The notes below the pieces were generated by a model, which was not told where the DNA came from, did not search any database, and saw only the letters and a program-made list of their open reading frames with translations. 64,000 bases of DNA, taken from NCBI GenBank assembly GCA_001599595.1, contig BCHH01000006.1:1547197-1611196 (forward strand), given 5' to 3'. The DNA is from Beverwykella pulmonaria (taxonomy: Eukaryota; Ascomycota; Dothideomycetes; Pleosporales; Melanommataceae). Below, one piece after another: positions 34,360 through 46,564 of this stretch. Every line of letters begins with the position of its first letter. Positions within the stretch are counted from its first letter, which is position 1. Made by a program: the position numbers and the translations under genes.

Positions 34360-36047
34360 GGCGATCATGGGGATGGAGAGTAAAGAAGGATATAATGCGG
34401 TACTTTTGGTGTAGGAAATGAAGATGGACGAGAAGAAAGCGGAACGAAGTGAGCGGTGTGAGCGGTGTGAATGGTGTGTGGTATTATGATTAGTGTGGGA
34501 CAATGAAGGTGTTGGTGTACTATGCCAAAGAAAGAAAGGAAGGAGATAGATGGACAGAAAAGAAACGAAGGAACAGAGGCCTGTGTTTTGAGGATTGGGG
34601 TGGGTATCTGAGCACCCACTGAGGCCGCAGCCATGGTCTTTATACAAGAGAGCCGCGGCCAGGTACATGTACACATCGAGGGCCAGCAGAAGGGCCGGCT
34701 CCAATTATGGCCATCGGAGAATTGTTTGAAACAGGGATCGGTTTGGTTAATCGCCAGATCGAGCAGCAAGATGCTCGAGCGAGGTGCGTGAAACTGCACG
34801 ATGGGGGGCTTACTAGACGGTCACGACACTGGGCGCTTCTTTGCAAACCCATAGCGGCGGCCCGGATTGGGTCGCTTGAGTGGTCCAAGGCACGACGCGG
34901 CAGGGCGAGCGTTCATCCCCGGGAACAGGAGAGGCGGCTCTGGCAACGGAAGCGCCAGTTTGAGGATATTTCCTGCCTGCTAACTCTGTGCGGCTGTACG
35001 TATTCTAAGAATACCAGACGAGGGTTGTGGTGGAACGACGTCGTGGAGGGCGGGCGGCTAGCGCCTGACGGCGAGGCCCCGACCGCCAATTGGCCGCTGG
35101 GGCCTACAAAATAAGATCTGGGGCGTAGGGGTCAAGGGAGAGACGCCGCATTTTGCTGCAGCTGCATGGTGTAGTCATCAATATTTTGTAGGGCTGAGCA
35201 CCGTCGAGTCCAGATGGGTGCACCCGCACAAGGGACAGACCGCGTGGAGCGGGTGGATTGTCAGCAGAGCCGTTCTGGAAGGCGTAAGCTGCAGTCGCGG
35301 AAGCTAGGGCATGCGAAATTGGAGGAGAAACTGAACGTATCCGAATAGAAACGAAAGTTGATCACTGCCAGACTTGACGCGTCAAGGTGAGGTGTGAATG
35401 TTTCGAAACAAAACGTCGGGCCATGGCGCTCGCGACGGCGCCTCGCACGTGCTCCCGCAACACCCGATCCATCCACGGCTCCGCGCAGCAAGCGCCCATT
35501 CTGGACATAACAACCCTCGCGTTGCTGGCAGGTGCTGTGCCGTAAAGATACATGAACATTGACGCTTTTACTGCCTCATTGCTGTTTGGCAGGCTGCAAG
35601 CCAAGACCAAGACTCAGGAATAGAGAACCAGGTCCTGTGTGTGGTATGGCTCGTGGCTCGCTATTCTAAGCCGTAAGCCTGCACATGTGGTTGCCGCGGG
35701 ACGAGTTGTTTTATTAGCTCGCGCTTCCCTGCAATGTGGGTGTGCAGTGTAGGTCGCATGCTGCGAATTCCCTCTCGAGCACGTCGGACCAGAGTTCATC
35801 TATTTTCCTCCTGCAGCCTCCCGTCCGCACATAGCCACCTCGCAGCCTCCATAATCGATAAGTGACGGCATGACGACATGGCAGCAACCCCGCGGGTTGG
35901 AGCTTCTCGCAGGCAGGTTGCACAGAACGTACATGTCCGTCGCAGCTATTCCAGCAAATCGTCAACGGGATTGAATTGGTTCTATGATGCCCCATTGTAT
36001 CTCCCGCAAGGCTGTGTCCTCAGCGCCCGTAGGTTCGGACAAGCATC
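34360..36047. other. 1.7 kb intergenic, Myb promoter and oxidase 3' end
   Basis: Upstream of the Myb gene a C/T-rich (minus strand) leader runs to about 34.7 kb. The rest is GC-rich with short frames; the longest, 135 codons at 34707-35114 on the plus strand, has no recognisable domain. No gene supported. Confidence 0.4.
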
Positions 36048-37583
36048 CTACATCTTCCACCCACCAGTTCTCTCCGCAAAGAACCCGCCCGGATCGTACC
36101 GGCCGCGAACGCTCCTTGCAAAATCCTGAGTCTGCAGACGTCCAAAATATTCTTGCCTGAAATAGGCGTCGTTCATGAATAGCGGCAGGTACGCCTTCGG
36201 AAGATGACCACTGCTAGTGTATCCGTTTATCAAATCTCGGATGCCCCCATATAGCGTTTGTGTTGCTACATCCATCTTCGCGTCATCGATGGGTAGCCAG
36301 TAAGAGTAGTTGAACTCCATGATAATCCGATCAACACTGTCATCCAGATCGATCATGTCACCTCCCAACACTTTCGCTTTCCGAGCAAGGCCTTTTGGCA
36401 CTGGTTGAAAGGCAATCGAACCGATAATTCCAGACACATCGATGACTGACTGGGTGGTGTTCCTCCAGTGATTGTAATATGCTCCCAAGACCTCTGCTCC
36501 AACGGTCGCATTCGGCAGCGACGTAGTTTCGGTAGTAATCGTGTAGATGGATCCCTTGACGACCGCAAAGTCATTGTAGGTGAGCAAGTCATAATAACTG
36601 CGCGTTTTGCAATTGTTAACGGAAGGACCAATATTTGTGAAGATATCAAAGACTCCAGCGGGCGGTGTAGGTCCGTCGTAGAAGAGGAACATAATCCATA
36701 TGTCCACAGCCCCCAATGCAGTCATCTCACCCGTCATAATAATCCCCGCTTTCTCGTCGGGGTAATTCTCCGTGAAGTCGCGAACTGCAGCCAGCATTTC
36801 AGGAGCTTTATCAGCCTCAAAGACAAGGTTGCCTCCCCAAACCTATCATCGGATTAGCTTCTGAAGTCGGAAGAAACTATACACACTCACCTGGCCCTGA
36901 GGATGAGCAACCATCGTGTAGGCAGTCACAATACCGTAATTGTTCCCTCCCCCTTTCAGTGCCTTGTATAGATCGGGATGCGATGTGTTGGATGCTGTAA
37001 CAATCGTTGCATTGGCCAAAACCACCTCAAACTCGACAATGTTGTTCGCCGCCCATCCGTACTGAGTCGACAAGAAACTGAGGCCGCCTCCCAGCACATA
37101 TCCTCCAACACCAACTTCTCCAATTCTTCCCCCGACGACCGTGACTCCGTCATCTTTCAATACATTATGCACGTCCTCCCAATCATTTCCAGGACCCACG
37201 CGTACCGTCATGGAAGAAGGGTCAAATATCACCTCGTTCAAATACTTGGTGGAGATCAGTGGACCCCCATCAATGCTGGCGAAATATTTATTAGGATTAT
37301 GACCACCAGATTTCACCACAAAAGTCTCATTGTTCGCGTTGAGGACGTCGACAATTGCAGACACCTCTTCGGCCGAGGAGGGATAAAGAATGCATGACGG
37401 TTTCAAAGCTCCGCACCCGGTGGACCAGTAGTTGTTTTGCTCGGTTGTATATTCGGGAGTGGGATTGCGCTGGATATTGATGTCGGCCAGACTAGCCACT
37501 GTTGAACAGGTGTCGCCAGCAGCAGAGCCAATGAGATAGGAAAAGAGGGTAGTAATGTAAAGAGCAACAAGGGGGAAAACCAT
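36048..37583 (-). CDS. secreted FAD-binding oxidoreductase, berberine-bridge type
   Basis: Predicted 495-residue flavin oxidase of the PCMH/BBE family; relatives oxidise sugars or secondary metabolites outside the cell. Exon 1 is 37583-36891 and exon 2 is 36842-36048, with a 48-base GTGAGT...GATAG intron in phase 0. A signal peptide covers about residues 1-22 (FPLVALYITTLFSYLIGSAAG). The FAD domain has VVKSGGHN with His95 at the position that binds FAD covalently. The second attachment Cys of bicovalent members is absent: the loop reads GGRIGEVGVGGYVLGGG, so the flavin is probably attached once. The C-terminal BBE motif is RYDPGGFFAERTGGW. Many NxS/T sites fit secretion. I start at MVFPLVAL rather than a Met 37 codons upstream because the signal peptide then begins the protein. 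It is divergent from the GH3 gene across 1.7 kb. Confidence 0.9.
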
Positions 37584-39249
37584 GATGAGATCGAAGGGTA
37601 ATAGCGAGACAAGCTGCTGCAGGTTTAGACGGCTAAGATGTAAACAGTTCAAAGCCTCAGCAGGTTGCTGGTCCCCCAGTGGGGCTTTATACATGACATT
37701 CGCCCCATCGATCGTCGTTGAAAAGAGCTCTTCGCAAGGAAAAGTTGGGTGCGGGCAGAACTATGCCGTCCGATCCCGCGCCAACAACGCCAACGTGTTA
37801 GCCAGGGACAGCCAAATAGGGAAGCTATCTCGTCATTTGATCCTAGATGGTGCATGAGTTGGACTGCTATATTGCGATGTGATATATAATACACGTCCAG
37901 TATCCGTTGTCTTGAGAGAAAAGGGGCCGAGCTCGATCGGCACTGACATGTGCGTTACTCCATTGAGCTAGTGGTACAGTTAGCAGTAGTTGCAACGAAA
38001 CACATCCTTGACTGTTCTGCCCGTATATTCAGAGATTCGACCGCTCGTTGAGAATGCATGTGAATGCCGGATCAGTGTAGGATTGATCAAATCCTTGCCG
38101 ATAAGTGTCAGTATAGAGACATTTGGAGTCGGAAGCGTGCATTGAAATTGACGTTGATAGCTAATGAACGCCTGAAGAGGGTATCGTGGTCGGAGATTCA
38201 GGACGGTTTGGGGAATGAGCGCCAGGGGCCTACTAGCGTGAATCAGGCCTAGCGTGAATTAGCAAGCTCTTGCGCTGTTCTGCCCCATCTTCAACCCACA
38301 ACCCATCAATTCTCGATTCGCGAGCATTATCTAACGCGGCGCCAAATGAGCCGCCTCGACCGATATCTTATCTGAAACTGGCGCTGGTGTTCATACATAT
38401 ATTCGACGAGCGCTTGGTGTAACTCGCCTCTCGACGAGAACGAGACATGCGCCCAACCCCAGCCCAGGAGATCGGCACTCATCCTTGAAAGGGAGAGGAA
38501 CCGCCGACTCGGTAATATTGGGACTTGCAGTCCTCAATACAACAGGGAGATACTAGCATAAGGCCAAGCGCATCATTTAGACCCTACCGCATATTGACAC
38601 GTCCGAGGAGAATTAACAGGACAGTCAAGCAAACATTAGGCCACAAGCCATAATATCAGCTCCGTCTTGCCAAGCACTACTGTATCTACCAGCAGTGCTT
38701 CGACAACCTGCTTGAGATCCTTCTAGCAGACCACTTACGGTTCTTACTCCTACCAGCTAATTATGCATTCAGAATATTTCCCTGTTCTTTACCCATCCAA
38801 ACAGTCCAAAATAATTCGCCTTTGCATCGTACTCCTTACGTAGTTTAAGAAGTGTGTGACCTGCCAAAAGAAACGAAAAGAGGAGAAAACAAGCGCCCAC
38901 GGACTTGCAGGACGAATCAAGTCGCGATTCCCTGTCAGCTGCTTTAACCGGCATCGCCTCCTACTTTTGTTAGTCTTGATTATTCCTAGTCTTCGCCTCT
39001 CGGCCCGTCTCTCTCTCATGTGCTTCTCGCGCATGACGTTGCTCCTTGCAAGTTTCTCCAGGCTGTTTATCAAAATACAAAACCCATGAGTAGCGCCATC
39101 GGACGTGGTCGAAAACGCGCTGCGTCCGATCTCGAAGGTGCGGGGGTGAGCTCGGGTATCCTTCCATGTCTCGATTATACATGCATATTAACAAATCATT
39201 TCCCTATTGCGACCTTTTCGCTGTCCATTCGTTCCTCAAGTCAGACGTC
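37584..39249. promoter_or_regulatory. divergent region between FAD oxidase and GH3 gene
   Basis: About 1.7 kb holding both promoters. Apart from the terminal-exon-like fragment at 38769-38860 and a 62-codon frame at 38064-38252, both unrecognised, nothing coding was seen. A tRNA A-box-like stretch near 37.95 kb was examined and rejected. Confidence 0.4.
38769..38860 (-). pseudogene. orphan terminal-exon-like fragment
   Basis: On the minus strand a strong acceptor, a T-rich tract ending TTTTGGCAG, is followed by 29 open codons reading HTLLKLRKEYDAKANYFGLF and a short tail, then a stop. The LRKEYD element recalls the C-terminal LxxxKxxYDP signature of FAD-linked oxidases, and the gene next door is one, so this may be the tail of a decayed paralogue. 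No upstream exon could be joined with confidence. Confidence 0.22.
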
Positions 39250-42027
39250 ATGTCGGCCTCACAGTTGCTTTTAATTGTTTCTCTAATCCTATTATCTCTA
39301 TCATCATACACGTCAAGCATAGATGTGCCAGCGGGATATGTCGCGCCACCCTACTACCCAGCACCTCATGGAGGCTGGACGTCAGGTTGGGCTGAGAGCT
39401 ACCGAAAGGCCTCCCTGCTCGTTTCGAATATGACTTTAGCGGAAAAGACAAACGTCACGGCTGGAACTGGAATCTTCATGGGCAGATGCGTTGGAAACAC
39501 TGGTAGCGCGGCAAGAGTGGAATTCCCCCAACTCTGCTTGCAAGATGGGCCTTTGGGTATTCGGAATTCAGATCATAACACTGCCTTCCCGGCTGGTATT
39601 ACAGTCGGTGCAACCTTCGACAAGGATTTGATGTATGCTCGAGGCGTTGCTTTAGGAGAAGAATTCAGAGGGAAGGGTGTCAACATACATCTTGGCCCAA
39701 GTGTCGGACCCTTGGGACGAAAGCCTCGAGGTGGAAGAAACTGGGAAGGCTTTGGCGCTGGTATGTATCTCGTCAAAAGAGCCACTTTGACCTCAAAAGA
39801 CATTCACTGATTTTGCATCAAAGACCCGGTTTTGCAGGCATTTGGGGGATCGCGAACAATTGAAGGCATTCAGAGTGTCGGCGTAATTGCTACAATTAAA
39901 CATTTAATTGCTAACGAACAAGAACAGTACAGAATGTACAATCTGGTCCAGCCCGGGATTAGCTCAAACGTGGACGACAGAACACTTCATGAGCTTTACT
40001 TGTGGCCCTTCGCCGAGGGTGTAAGATCAGGTGTTGGGGCAGTCATGATGGCTTATAATGCTGTAAGTCTATTCCCTCTCAATTTTCACCCCGGATGCCT
40101 TTCAGGCCATGTTTTTGTAGAAACATGATTGAAGGGTCTAACGTTCTAAAAGGTCAATGGATCGGCTTGCTCCCAGAACAGCTATCTCATCAACAACATC
40201 TTGAAAGACGAACTCGGGTTCCAGGGTTTCGTCATGTCGGATTGGCTAGCTCAAATCTCCGGTGTTGCATCTACTCTCTCAGGTTTGGATATGTCCATGC
40301 CTGGTGACATTCACACCATCCCTCTCCTTGGCAGCTCATACTGGATGTACGAATACTCGAGATCCATTCTTAACGGTTCCGTCCCCGTCGACCGCCTGAA
40401 CGATGCTGTGACCCGAATCTTCGCGGCATGGTTCCAGATGGGTCAAGACCAGGGCTACCCGAAGCCGAATTTCGACTCGAATACTCTGGACGCCGAGGGG
40501 CCCCTGTACCCCGGTGCCCTTTTTTCCCCGACTGGCGTCGTGAATGAGTTTGTTGATGTTCAGGGGAACCATGCCACTGTTGCGCGTGATATCGCCCGCG
40601 ATGCAATTACGCTCCTCAAGAACACCAACGGAATCCTACCGCTGTCGAGAACCGCGAGACTGAAGGTCTTTGGTACAGATGCGGAAAAGAATCCCGACGG
40701 AATCAACTCATGCACTGACATGGGCTGCGACAAAGGCACCCTTACACTAGGCTGGGGTTCTGGGTCTGCAAGGCTTCCATATCTCGACTCTCCCATCGAT
40801 GCCCTTAAATCACGTGGAGCCAACTACACGTTTTTCAACACAGACTCCTTCCCCTCGAACTCCAACCCCACCGCCTCCGACATCGCCCTCGTGTTTGTGA
40901 ACGCCGATTCAGGAGAAAACTACATCACAGTCGAGAACAACCCTGGCGACCGAACCAGCGCAAACCTCAACCTCTGGCACAACGGCAACAAACTAATCCA
41001 AGACGTGGCCGCAAAATACACAAACGTCATCGTAATCGTGCACACGGTCGGTCCAGTCTTGCTGGAAGCATGGCACGACCTCGCGTCCGTGAAAGGCGTT
41101 GTTTTCGCGCATCTCCCCGGACAAGAAGCAGGCGAATCCCTCATGCAGATTCTCTTCGGCGACGTCTCGCCGTCCGGCCACCTCCCCTACACGATTCCCA
41201 AGAGCGAAGATGATTACCCAGCCAGCTTGGACCTTGTAGGTTTCGAGCTAGGCCAGCCACAGGATACCTTCAACGAGGGTCTATACATCGATTACCGCCA
41301 CTTCAATAAAATGAACATCACGCCGCGGTACGCATTCGGGCACGGACTGAGCTACACCACATTCTCTTTCACAAACGCAACCATCACGCCCGTCACGCCG
41401 CTGACTTCGGTACCCCCTGCGCGTCCAGCAAAGGGTTCTACTCCATCATACGCAACGACTATCCCGCCGGCAGCAGAAGCGTACTGGCCCGCGAACTTCC
41501 CAAACCGCATCTGGAGGTACTTGTACTCTTGGCTCGAAAAGGGAGACGCAGATAACGCGGCTGCCGACCGCGCAGCCGGAAAAACCTACCCGTACCCCGT
41601 GGGCTACACCAACGTCCAGAAACCAGGCCCGGCGGCCGGCGGCGCACAAGGCGGAAACCCAGCCCTTTTCGACATTGCATACACCATCTCTGTCCTTGTA
41701 ACCAACACTGGGAACGCGGCGGGAAGAGCTGTGGCACAGCTCTATGTACAATTTCCGCAGGGTGGGAGCGTGGATACGCCGGTGATTCAACTAAGGGATT
41801 TTGCGAAGACGGGAATTTTAGAGGTCGGGAAAACGCAGACGGTGGAATTGAGGGTTACAAGGAAGGATTTGAGTGTTTGGGATACGGGTGTGCAGAATTG
41901 GGTTGTACCGGATGTAGGGGGCGATTATGGGGTTTGGATTGGGGAGGCGAGTGATAAGTTGGGTGAGGGCATTAGGTGTGGTAGTGTGACGGGGAAGTGT
42001 GTGAAGGGGGTCAAGTCTCCGGTGTGA
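39250..42027 (+). CDS. secreted GH3 beta-glucosidase
   Basis: Predicted 874-residue glycoside hydrolase family 3 beta-glucosidase, which frees glucose from cellobiose or glucosides. Exons: 39250-39760, 39824-40062 and 40153-42027, with GTATGT and GTAAGT donors and in-frame joins. A signal peptide spans about residues 1-23. The N-terminal TIM-barrel has [22 protein letters not shown] and the nucleophile in [10 protein letters not shown] (Asp280). The alpha/beta sandwich follows with [10 protein letters not shown] and [16 protein letters not shown], then YIDYRHF and [11 protein letters not shown], and a fibronectin-III-like domain near the C-terminus ([20 protein letters not shown]). Length matches the roughly 860-residue secreted fungal enzymes. 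Numerous N-glycosylation sites. The start [10 protein letters not shown] is chosen because it opens the signal peptide; the frame is open 28 codons further upstream. Confidence 0.95.
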
Positions 42028-42720
42028 ATTTTCAAAATGATCACGTCTGTAGGTATTAGTAATAGTAATAGTAACGAAGCAACTTATCTTGGTAACGGGT
42101 GAATGAATTGTTCCTATCGCGAATAAAGCTACTGCGTTTTCTTACCTCTACTTGCCGATACTCCAATATATGGGGCGTGCTGGTACATACAGTAGCGAAG
42201 CGTGCGGGACAATCCATCTGTCTAGCCTCTAACAAGAATCTAGTACATGCGCTTGTGGACTAGGACTGACTGCTCGCAGTGTTTTTCAATACACCCATGT
42301 TCAATCCCATAAAGGCGTGTTATAAGACCTACTACATCTTAGTGTCGCCATTGAGAAAGACTTGCTCATATGCAAAGCGCATGCTGGTGGATGGACTAAG
42401 ATTGCACAGCGGGTGGATGGGCACTTTTTGCCTAGGGCCCGATGCGTGCACAGCTCCACGGAGATAGCTATCACTGCCTGGTTCTATGCGTTAACGTGAT
42501 TGATGGAAGTCTCATTTCTCATTGTCCTCGGTACTTGAGCTATCCTCTTTCCCTGTTCATGAAATCCGCCCTAAGGACACTTTCAGTGTCAACGTGAAAG
42601 CCAAAACGCCACCCAGTGAGCTTCCCACCCTACTATCCTGCCCTAGATGCTATCCCAATAGCTAGATGGGTATTAGAACAAAGAGCCAACCTAGCCAAAT
42701 TGAAAGTAATGTCTCCTCCT
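42028..42720. other. convergent intergenic, GH3 and proline-rich gene 3' ends
   Basis: Holds both 3' UTRs. A short TAG/TAA trinucleotide run occurs near 42056-42075. No gene recognised. Confidence 0.4.
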
Positions 42721-44987
42721 TCAAGAGAAGTCCTCCTTCGCATCCTCATTCTCCGCCTCCCAAATAACCATCTGCGGGATCGGCGTCCCCTCCCTCGTCC
42801 CCGCATTCCGACTCGAGCTCCTCTCTCTCTCCCTCATACCCCCATTTCCATCTCTTCCCTCCCTCCTTTCCATCCCTTCACTATCGCCCATACTTCCCTC
42901 CTGCTCACCCTGTCCGTTACCTCTCTTCTCCACCACAGCCCTCAAATCCCGCCCGGGCGTCCTGACAAGCACCTCACTACACTTGACACAAACCCTCAAA
43001 TAGCACCACGTGCACGCCCACTTCCGCTCCCGGCTATTCTCATGGCATACCATGCACGCCATGGGCTGGCACTCGTTTTTGGACCAGACATAGTTGGCGT
43101 GCGCGGCGTAGCAGTTTATATGCTTATTTGTGATTGGGGCAGCGGCGCTGGGGAGAGGGCGGATTACGAGGGGTGTGAAGAGTGGGGAGGTTGGGGAGAT
43201 GGGTTCGGGTTGTTGTTGTTGTTGGGTTTGTGAGAAGGACTCTGGTTGCTGGACGAGTGGTTGCGGTTGCGCGGGCCGTGATGTCGTGCGTGGGGGGAAG
43301 GAGGTTGTGGCTGCTGGGGGGGAGACGGGAGATTGAGATTGTGTGGATTGAGCGGATTGGGCACGTGGTGGTGGTTGAACCTGTGGGCGTTGCGATGGCT
43401 TGGGGATGGCTTCGTAGCTGAATGGACGGTGAGTCCCTTCGAGTGATACTGGCGAGACCGGCGACTGCGGACCCATTGGTCCTTTGGTGGTAGGAAATGT
43501 AGAGCCTTGATTTTCTACATCCATAGTCTTATTCGGCGACGGTGTCGGGCCCGGAGTGATAGTAGTCAAATTCGTTGGTCTTGCAGAAGCGCTCTTAGTA
43601 TTCCCCTGTAAGCCATACAGAGTTAGCATTGTGCGATGCGGCTCGAGAGAGCCACTCACGGTTTCGTGAGCGCTTGATATGCGCGGGTTTCGGGGGAGGA
43701 AGATATACCTTTACGTTCATTAGATCGAAGCCTGTGCTGCTCTTACCGCGCATGTGTTTTGCGCTGGTAGGAGTTTCTTGGCCACGGGCTCGAGGATTGG
43801 ACGGAAGGCCCATGGTGTAGATTTTCTTTGGTGGTGCGGGTGCAGGCATGTCTGATTGTTGCTGGTCTGGTGTCGGCGGGAGCTGAGTGGGGACGGGCAG
43901 TGGCGTTCGGGTCACTTCTTCTACGGATTGCGATCGAGCTGAGGATTTGGACAACCGTTCTTGGGGGATGGAGGCTGGAGTGACGGTCGCGACGCTGTCG
44001 TTGCTCTTGTTCCTCGATGCTGGCATGGGAGGCAGTGGTCCGTTTTTGCCGCCGCGAGGCCCTACACCCAAATCTGCGAGGCTCTTGAACTTCTTCGTCA
44101 GGTCTGGAACAGCTTTCCGCTTGATGACTGGTAACGATTGGGCTGTCTCGTTCTGCCTCTGATTCGGTACTACATCTTGCGACTCCACCGAGTCCTTGCG
44201 GTCTCTTTGATTCTTTGACTCACTTCCTCCCATCGCAGGCTGCTGGCGTCTCTCAGATTTCGCAGGAGGTGGCGGCGGCGGAAGTGGTCGTTCTTCTTCG
44301 ATAGCGGGTTCGGGTTCGGGAACTGGGACTGGTAACGGTTTCGATGCTGTAGACGAAGGCAAAATGGTCTCCGGTGCGGGAACTGAAGGCGTCGGCGGGA
44401 CGATAGCTGTTGATCCGTTGCTCACAGCCAACTTGAGCGAGCGTGGTTTCGAGCTGCGAGATAGCGACCGATATACAATTTTGGTTGGCGGTGAAGACTC
44501 TAGTGAGTTTTTCCGCTCTCCATAGTTGGAGATGGGGCTTTGAGGCTCGTCCACTACAAAATTGTCAACATTGGTTCGTTTGGGAGTACAGTACACTACA
44601 CCACACTGCCCTACGCTAGAAAGGGGAAGGGAGTAAACCGGGGAGAGGACGAAAATATATAGGGAGATACCAGGGCGCAGAAGTGTAGATGAGAGTGTGA
44701 AAGTAAATATGGACGCGCGATAAGAGAGCAAGCAGCCAAAGTCTGATCCACCCAGCCTAGCCAACCCTTGGTCTTGACTCACCTCGTAGTTGGAACTTCA
44801 TGTTCATCAGAGACAGCGGCGAATCATCCTTTTCAGGCGGTGGTGGAGGAAGCTCTTTGAAGTCTGGGGAGTATGCATATGGCGACCCGAAGCCATTTCC
44901 ATAGTCGTTGAGAAGGGCGCTGACAACGTCTTGCCGTGATGAAGGAGCGGATAAACCAAAGCCTGGTTGGGTCATGATTTGGGTCAT
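42721..44987 (-). CDS. proline/serine-rich protein with C-terminal eight-cysteine module
   Basis: Predicted 644-residue fungal protein of unknown function. Exon 1 is 44987-44783, exon 2 is 44553-43709 and exon 3 is 43605-42721. Most of the protein is low-complexity: PPPPPEKDDSPLSLMNMKFQLR at the start, many SP and TP sites, and a Gln run. The compact part is near residues 512-560, where eight cysteines are spaced like zinc ligands (515, 529, 534, 537, 548, 551, 556, 559), including CMVC, CTWC and CVKC. This could be a zinc-binding ring or treble-clef-like fold. The second intron is the weakest junction: GTATAT at 43708 keeps phase, whereas a better-looking GTGAGT 50 bases downstream would run into a stop. 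The first intron (229 bases) is long for this window. The start at 44987 (MTQIMTQPG) is one of two nearby Met codons. Confidence 0.72.
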
Positions 44988-46564
44988 TATATATAAGTTT
45001 TTCTGGCGCTTTGTATATGTGGTAGGACTGGTGTGGCTCTCTGCCAAAACAAACGATTGTGGCAGGAAATCCGAAAGTTTGTTTGCCTCGTTCCAGTCCC
45101 GTGGTATGTGATACGTGGTATCCGTCGTATGGCAGTAAGTAATTCGCAAAGTCGAAATGTCAAAAGTAAAGAGCGAAGCCTTGGCGAGGGAATGACGTTT
45201 TGCAAAGCGCTCGTGAACGGTTGGGCGACACGCTTGATGAGTTGGATGTATGCCGACGGGCGTGGATTACATTAAAAAGAGAGAGCTGACGGAGTATTAG
45301 GAGACAGAGTCGTCGTGTTCACTTTGACGGACAATTCGCTGGACGTCGCGAGTACAAGACGTCTCCTGGGGTCAGGGCTGACGAATAGATGGACAGACCA
45401 TCAAACGCGTGAGCGTTTTACATGCCGGCAGGCGTCCTGATTGTCACAGCTTTGCCCCACCAGCCGACGATCCCATGCAAGGATACCGATGCTGTGTGGA
45501 TAGACGAGAGTGAGGATTTAAGATGACAGGAGGGAACCGGCCCGCGGTCGTGGGTTGTTGAGTCTCCGGATCTGCGGTACCGCACCGGTACATCCAGAGT
45601 GAAGAATATTCACCCAAGATGAACGAACCCACAACTCCATGATAGCAGCGCTCTCTCAATCGGGCAGCGGAGAACAAGTCAAGGGGTTTTGTGCAGTGCA
45701 TTTGTATTGCTGGAACCTGACGGACGGCTGACGTGCCACGGACAGTGCTCAGGGGCCCACGCCCGACAGCGGGACACCAAAAACGTGACTCCGCCATGTT
45801 TCAGGTCTGCTCCGCTGAATGCGACCACAATGCTTTGTTTTGCCATGCATGGATGACTCGCCGTGGGGCATCACAGCTGAAATGCAAAAAGGCTTCAAGA
45901 GGGGCTTGCTGTGCGGGAAGTACACCAGTCATGGAATTAGGTGCGAGAAAATAGAGTACGGCGAGAGTGCATCCACGATTTTCAACATTGGCACGAAGCG
46001 ACCGTCTGCCACATGTAAATTGCACAGACTATCTTCACGAAATTTCCAGGACTGTTTGTACCACACTTCCCCAGCCCGTCATATCAGCACCCGCCCGACC
46101 AATTAGAAAATAGAGATATATGGCGATATATCATTAAATAGTGAGGTATAGGTATAGGGTGATCATATCATATGTATCGTCCCCTGGAAATATGCTCAAG
46201 AAAAATGGTGCCTGTTCCTTCGCCCAAGAAGTTCCAAACGCCTTCGTCCGGATAAGGCCGGCTGCTCATAAGCCACGCCATTCCTCCGGTTTTATTGTTC
46301 TTGTGGGTATCCTCCGTGCCAGCTATGCCTGCTGGTTTCTTAGTGACAAAGGAAAGGTGAAGCAGCCCATGCGCCGTCGCTAATGATTCGACTGATCAGA
46401 GCCGAGGAAATCCAGGGGTGTTTGGATAGGTAAAGTATATATATACAAGAGAAAGAAGTGGTTCCCTCGATCCTGGCGATAACAGAGGGCGGCCGAAAGG
46501 ATTAAGGAAGCAATACGTGATCCGGTTGGATGTGCCGAAAAATGGGTCCAGTGGACATGATGGC
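44988..46564. other. 1.6 kb intergenic
   Basis: Promoter of the proline-rich gene and 3' side of the GPI-protein gene. Open frames of 70-120 codons on both strands show no domains. No gene recognised. Confidence 0.4.

Noticed and set aside
34369..34704. N-terminal extension of the Myb protein to Met 34704
   Set aside because: The added residues are a His/Ser/Thr/Phe-rich reading of a C/T-rich leader, with none of the domain context.
37925..37985. tRNA-like A box (TAGCTCAATGG) on the minus strand followed by a T run
   Set aside because: The putative acceptor stem has no complementary partner, the T-arm lacks GGTTCGA and the anticodon arm does not fold.
43595..43708. Alternative end of the proline-rich protein by reading through its second intron
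   Set aside because: Read-through would drop the cysteine module; the phase-0 GTATAT...TTACAG join with a TGCTAAC branch keeps one long frame.
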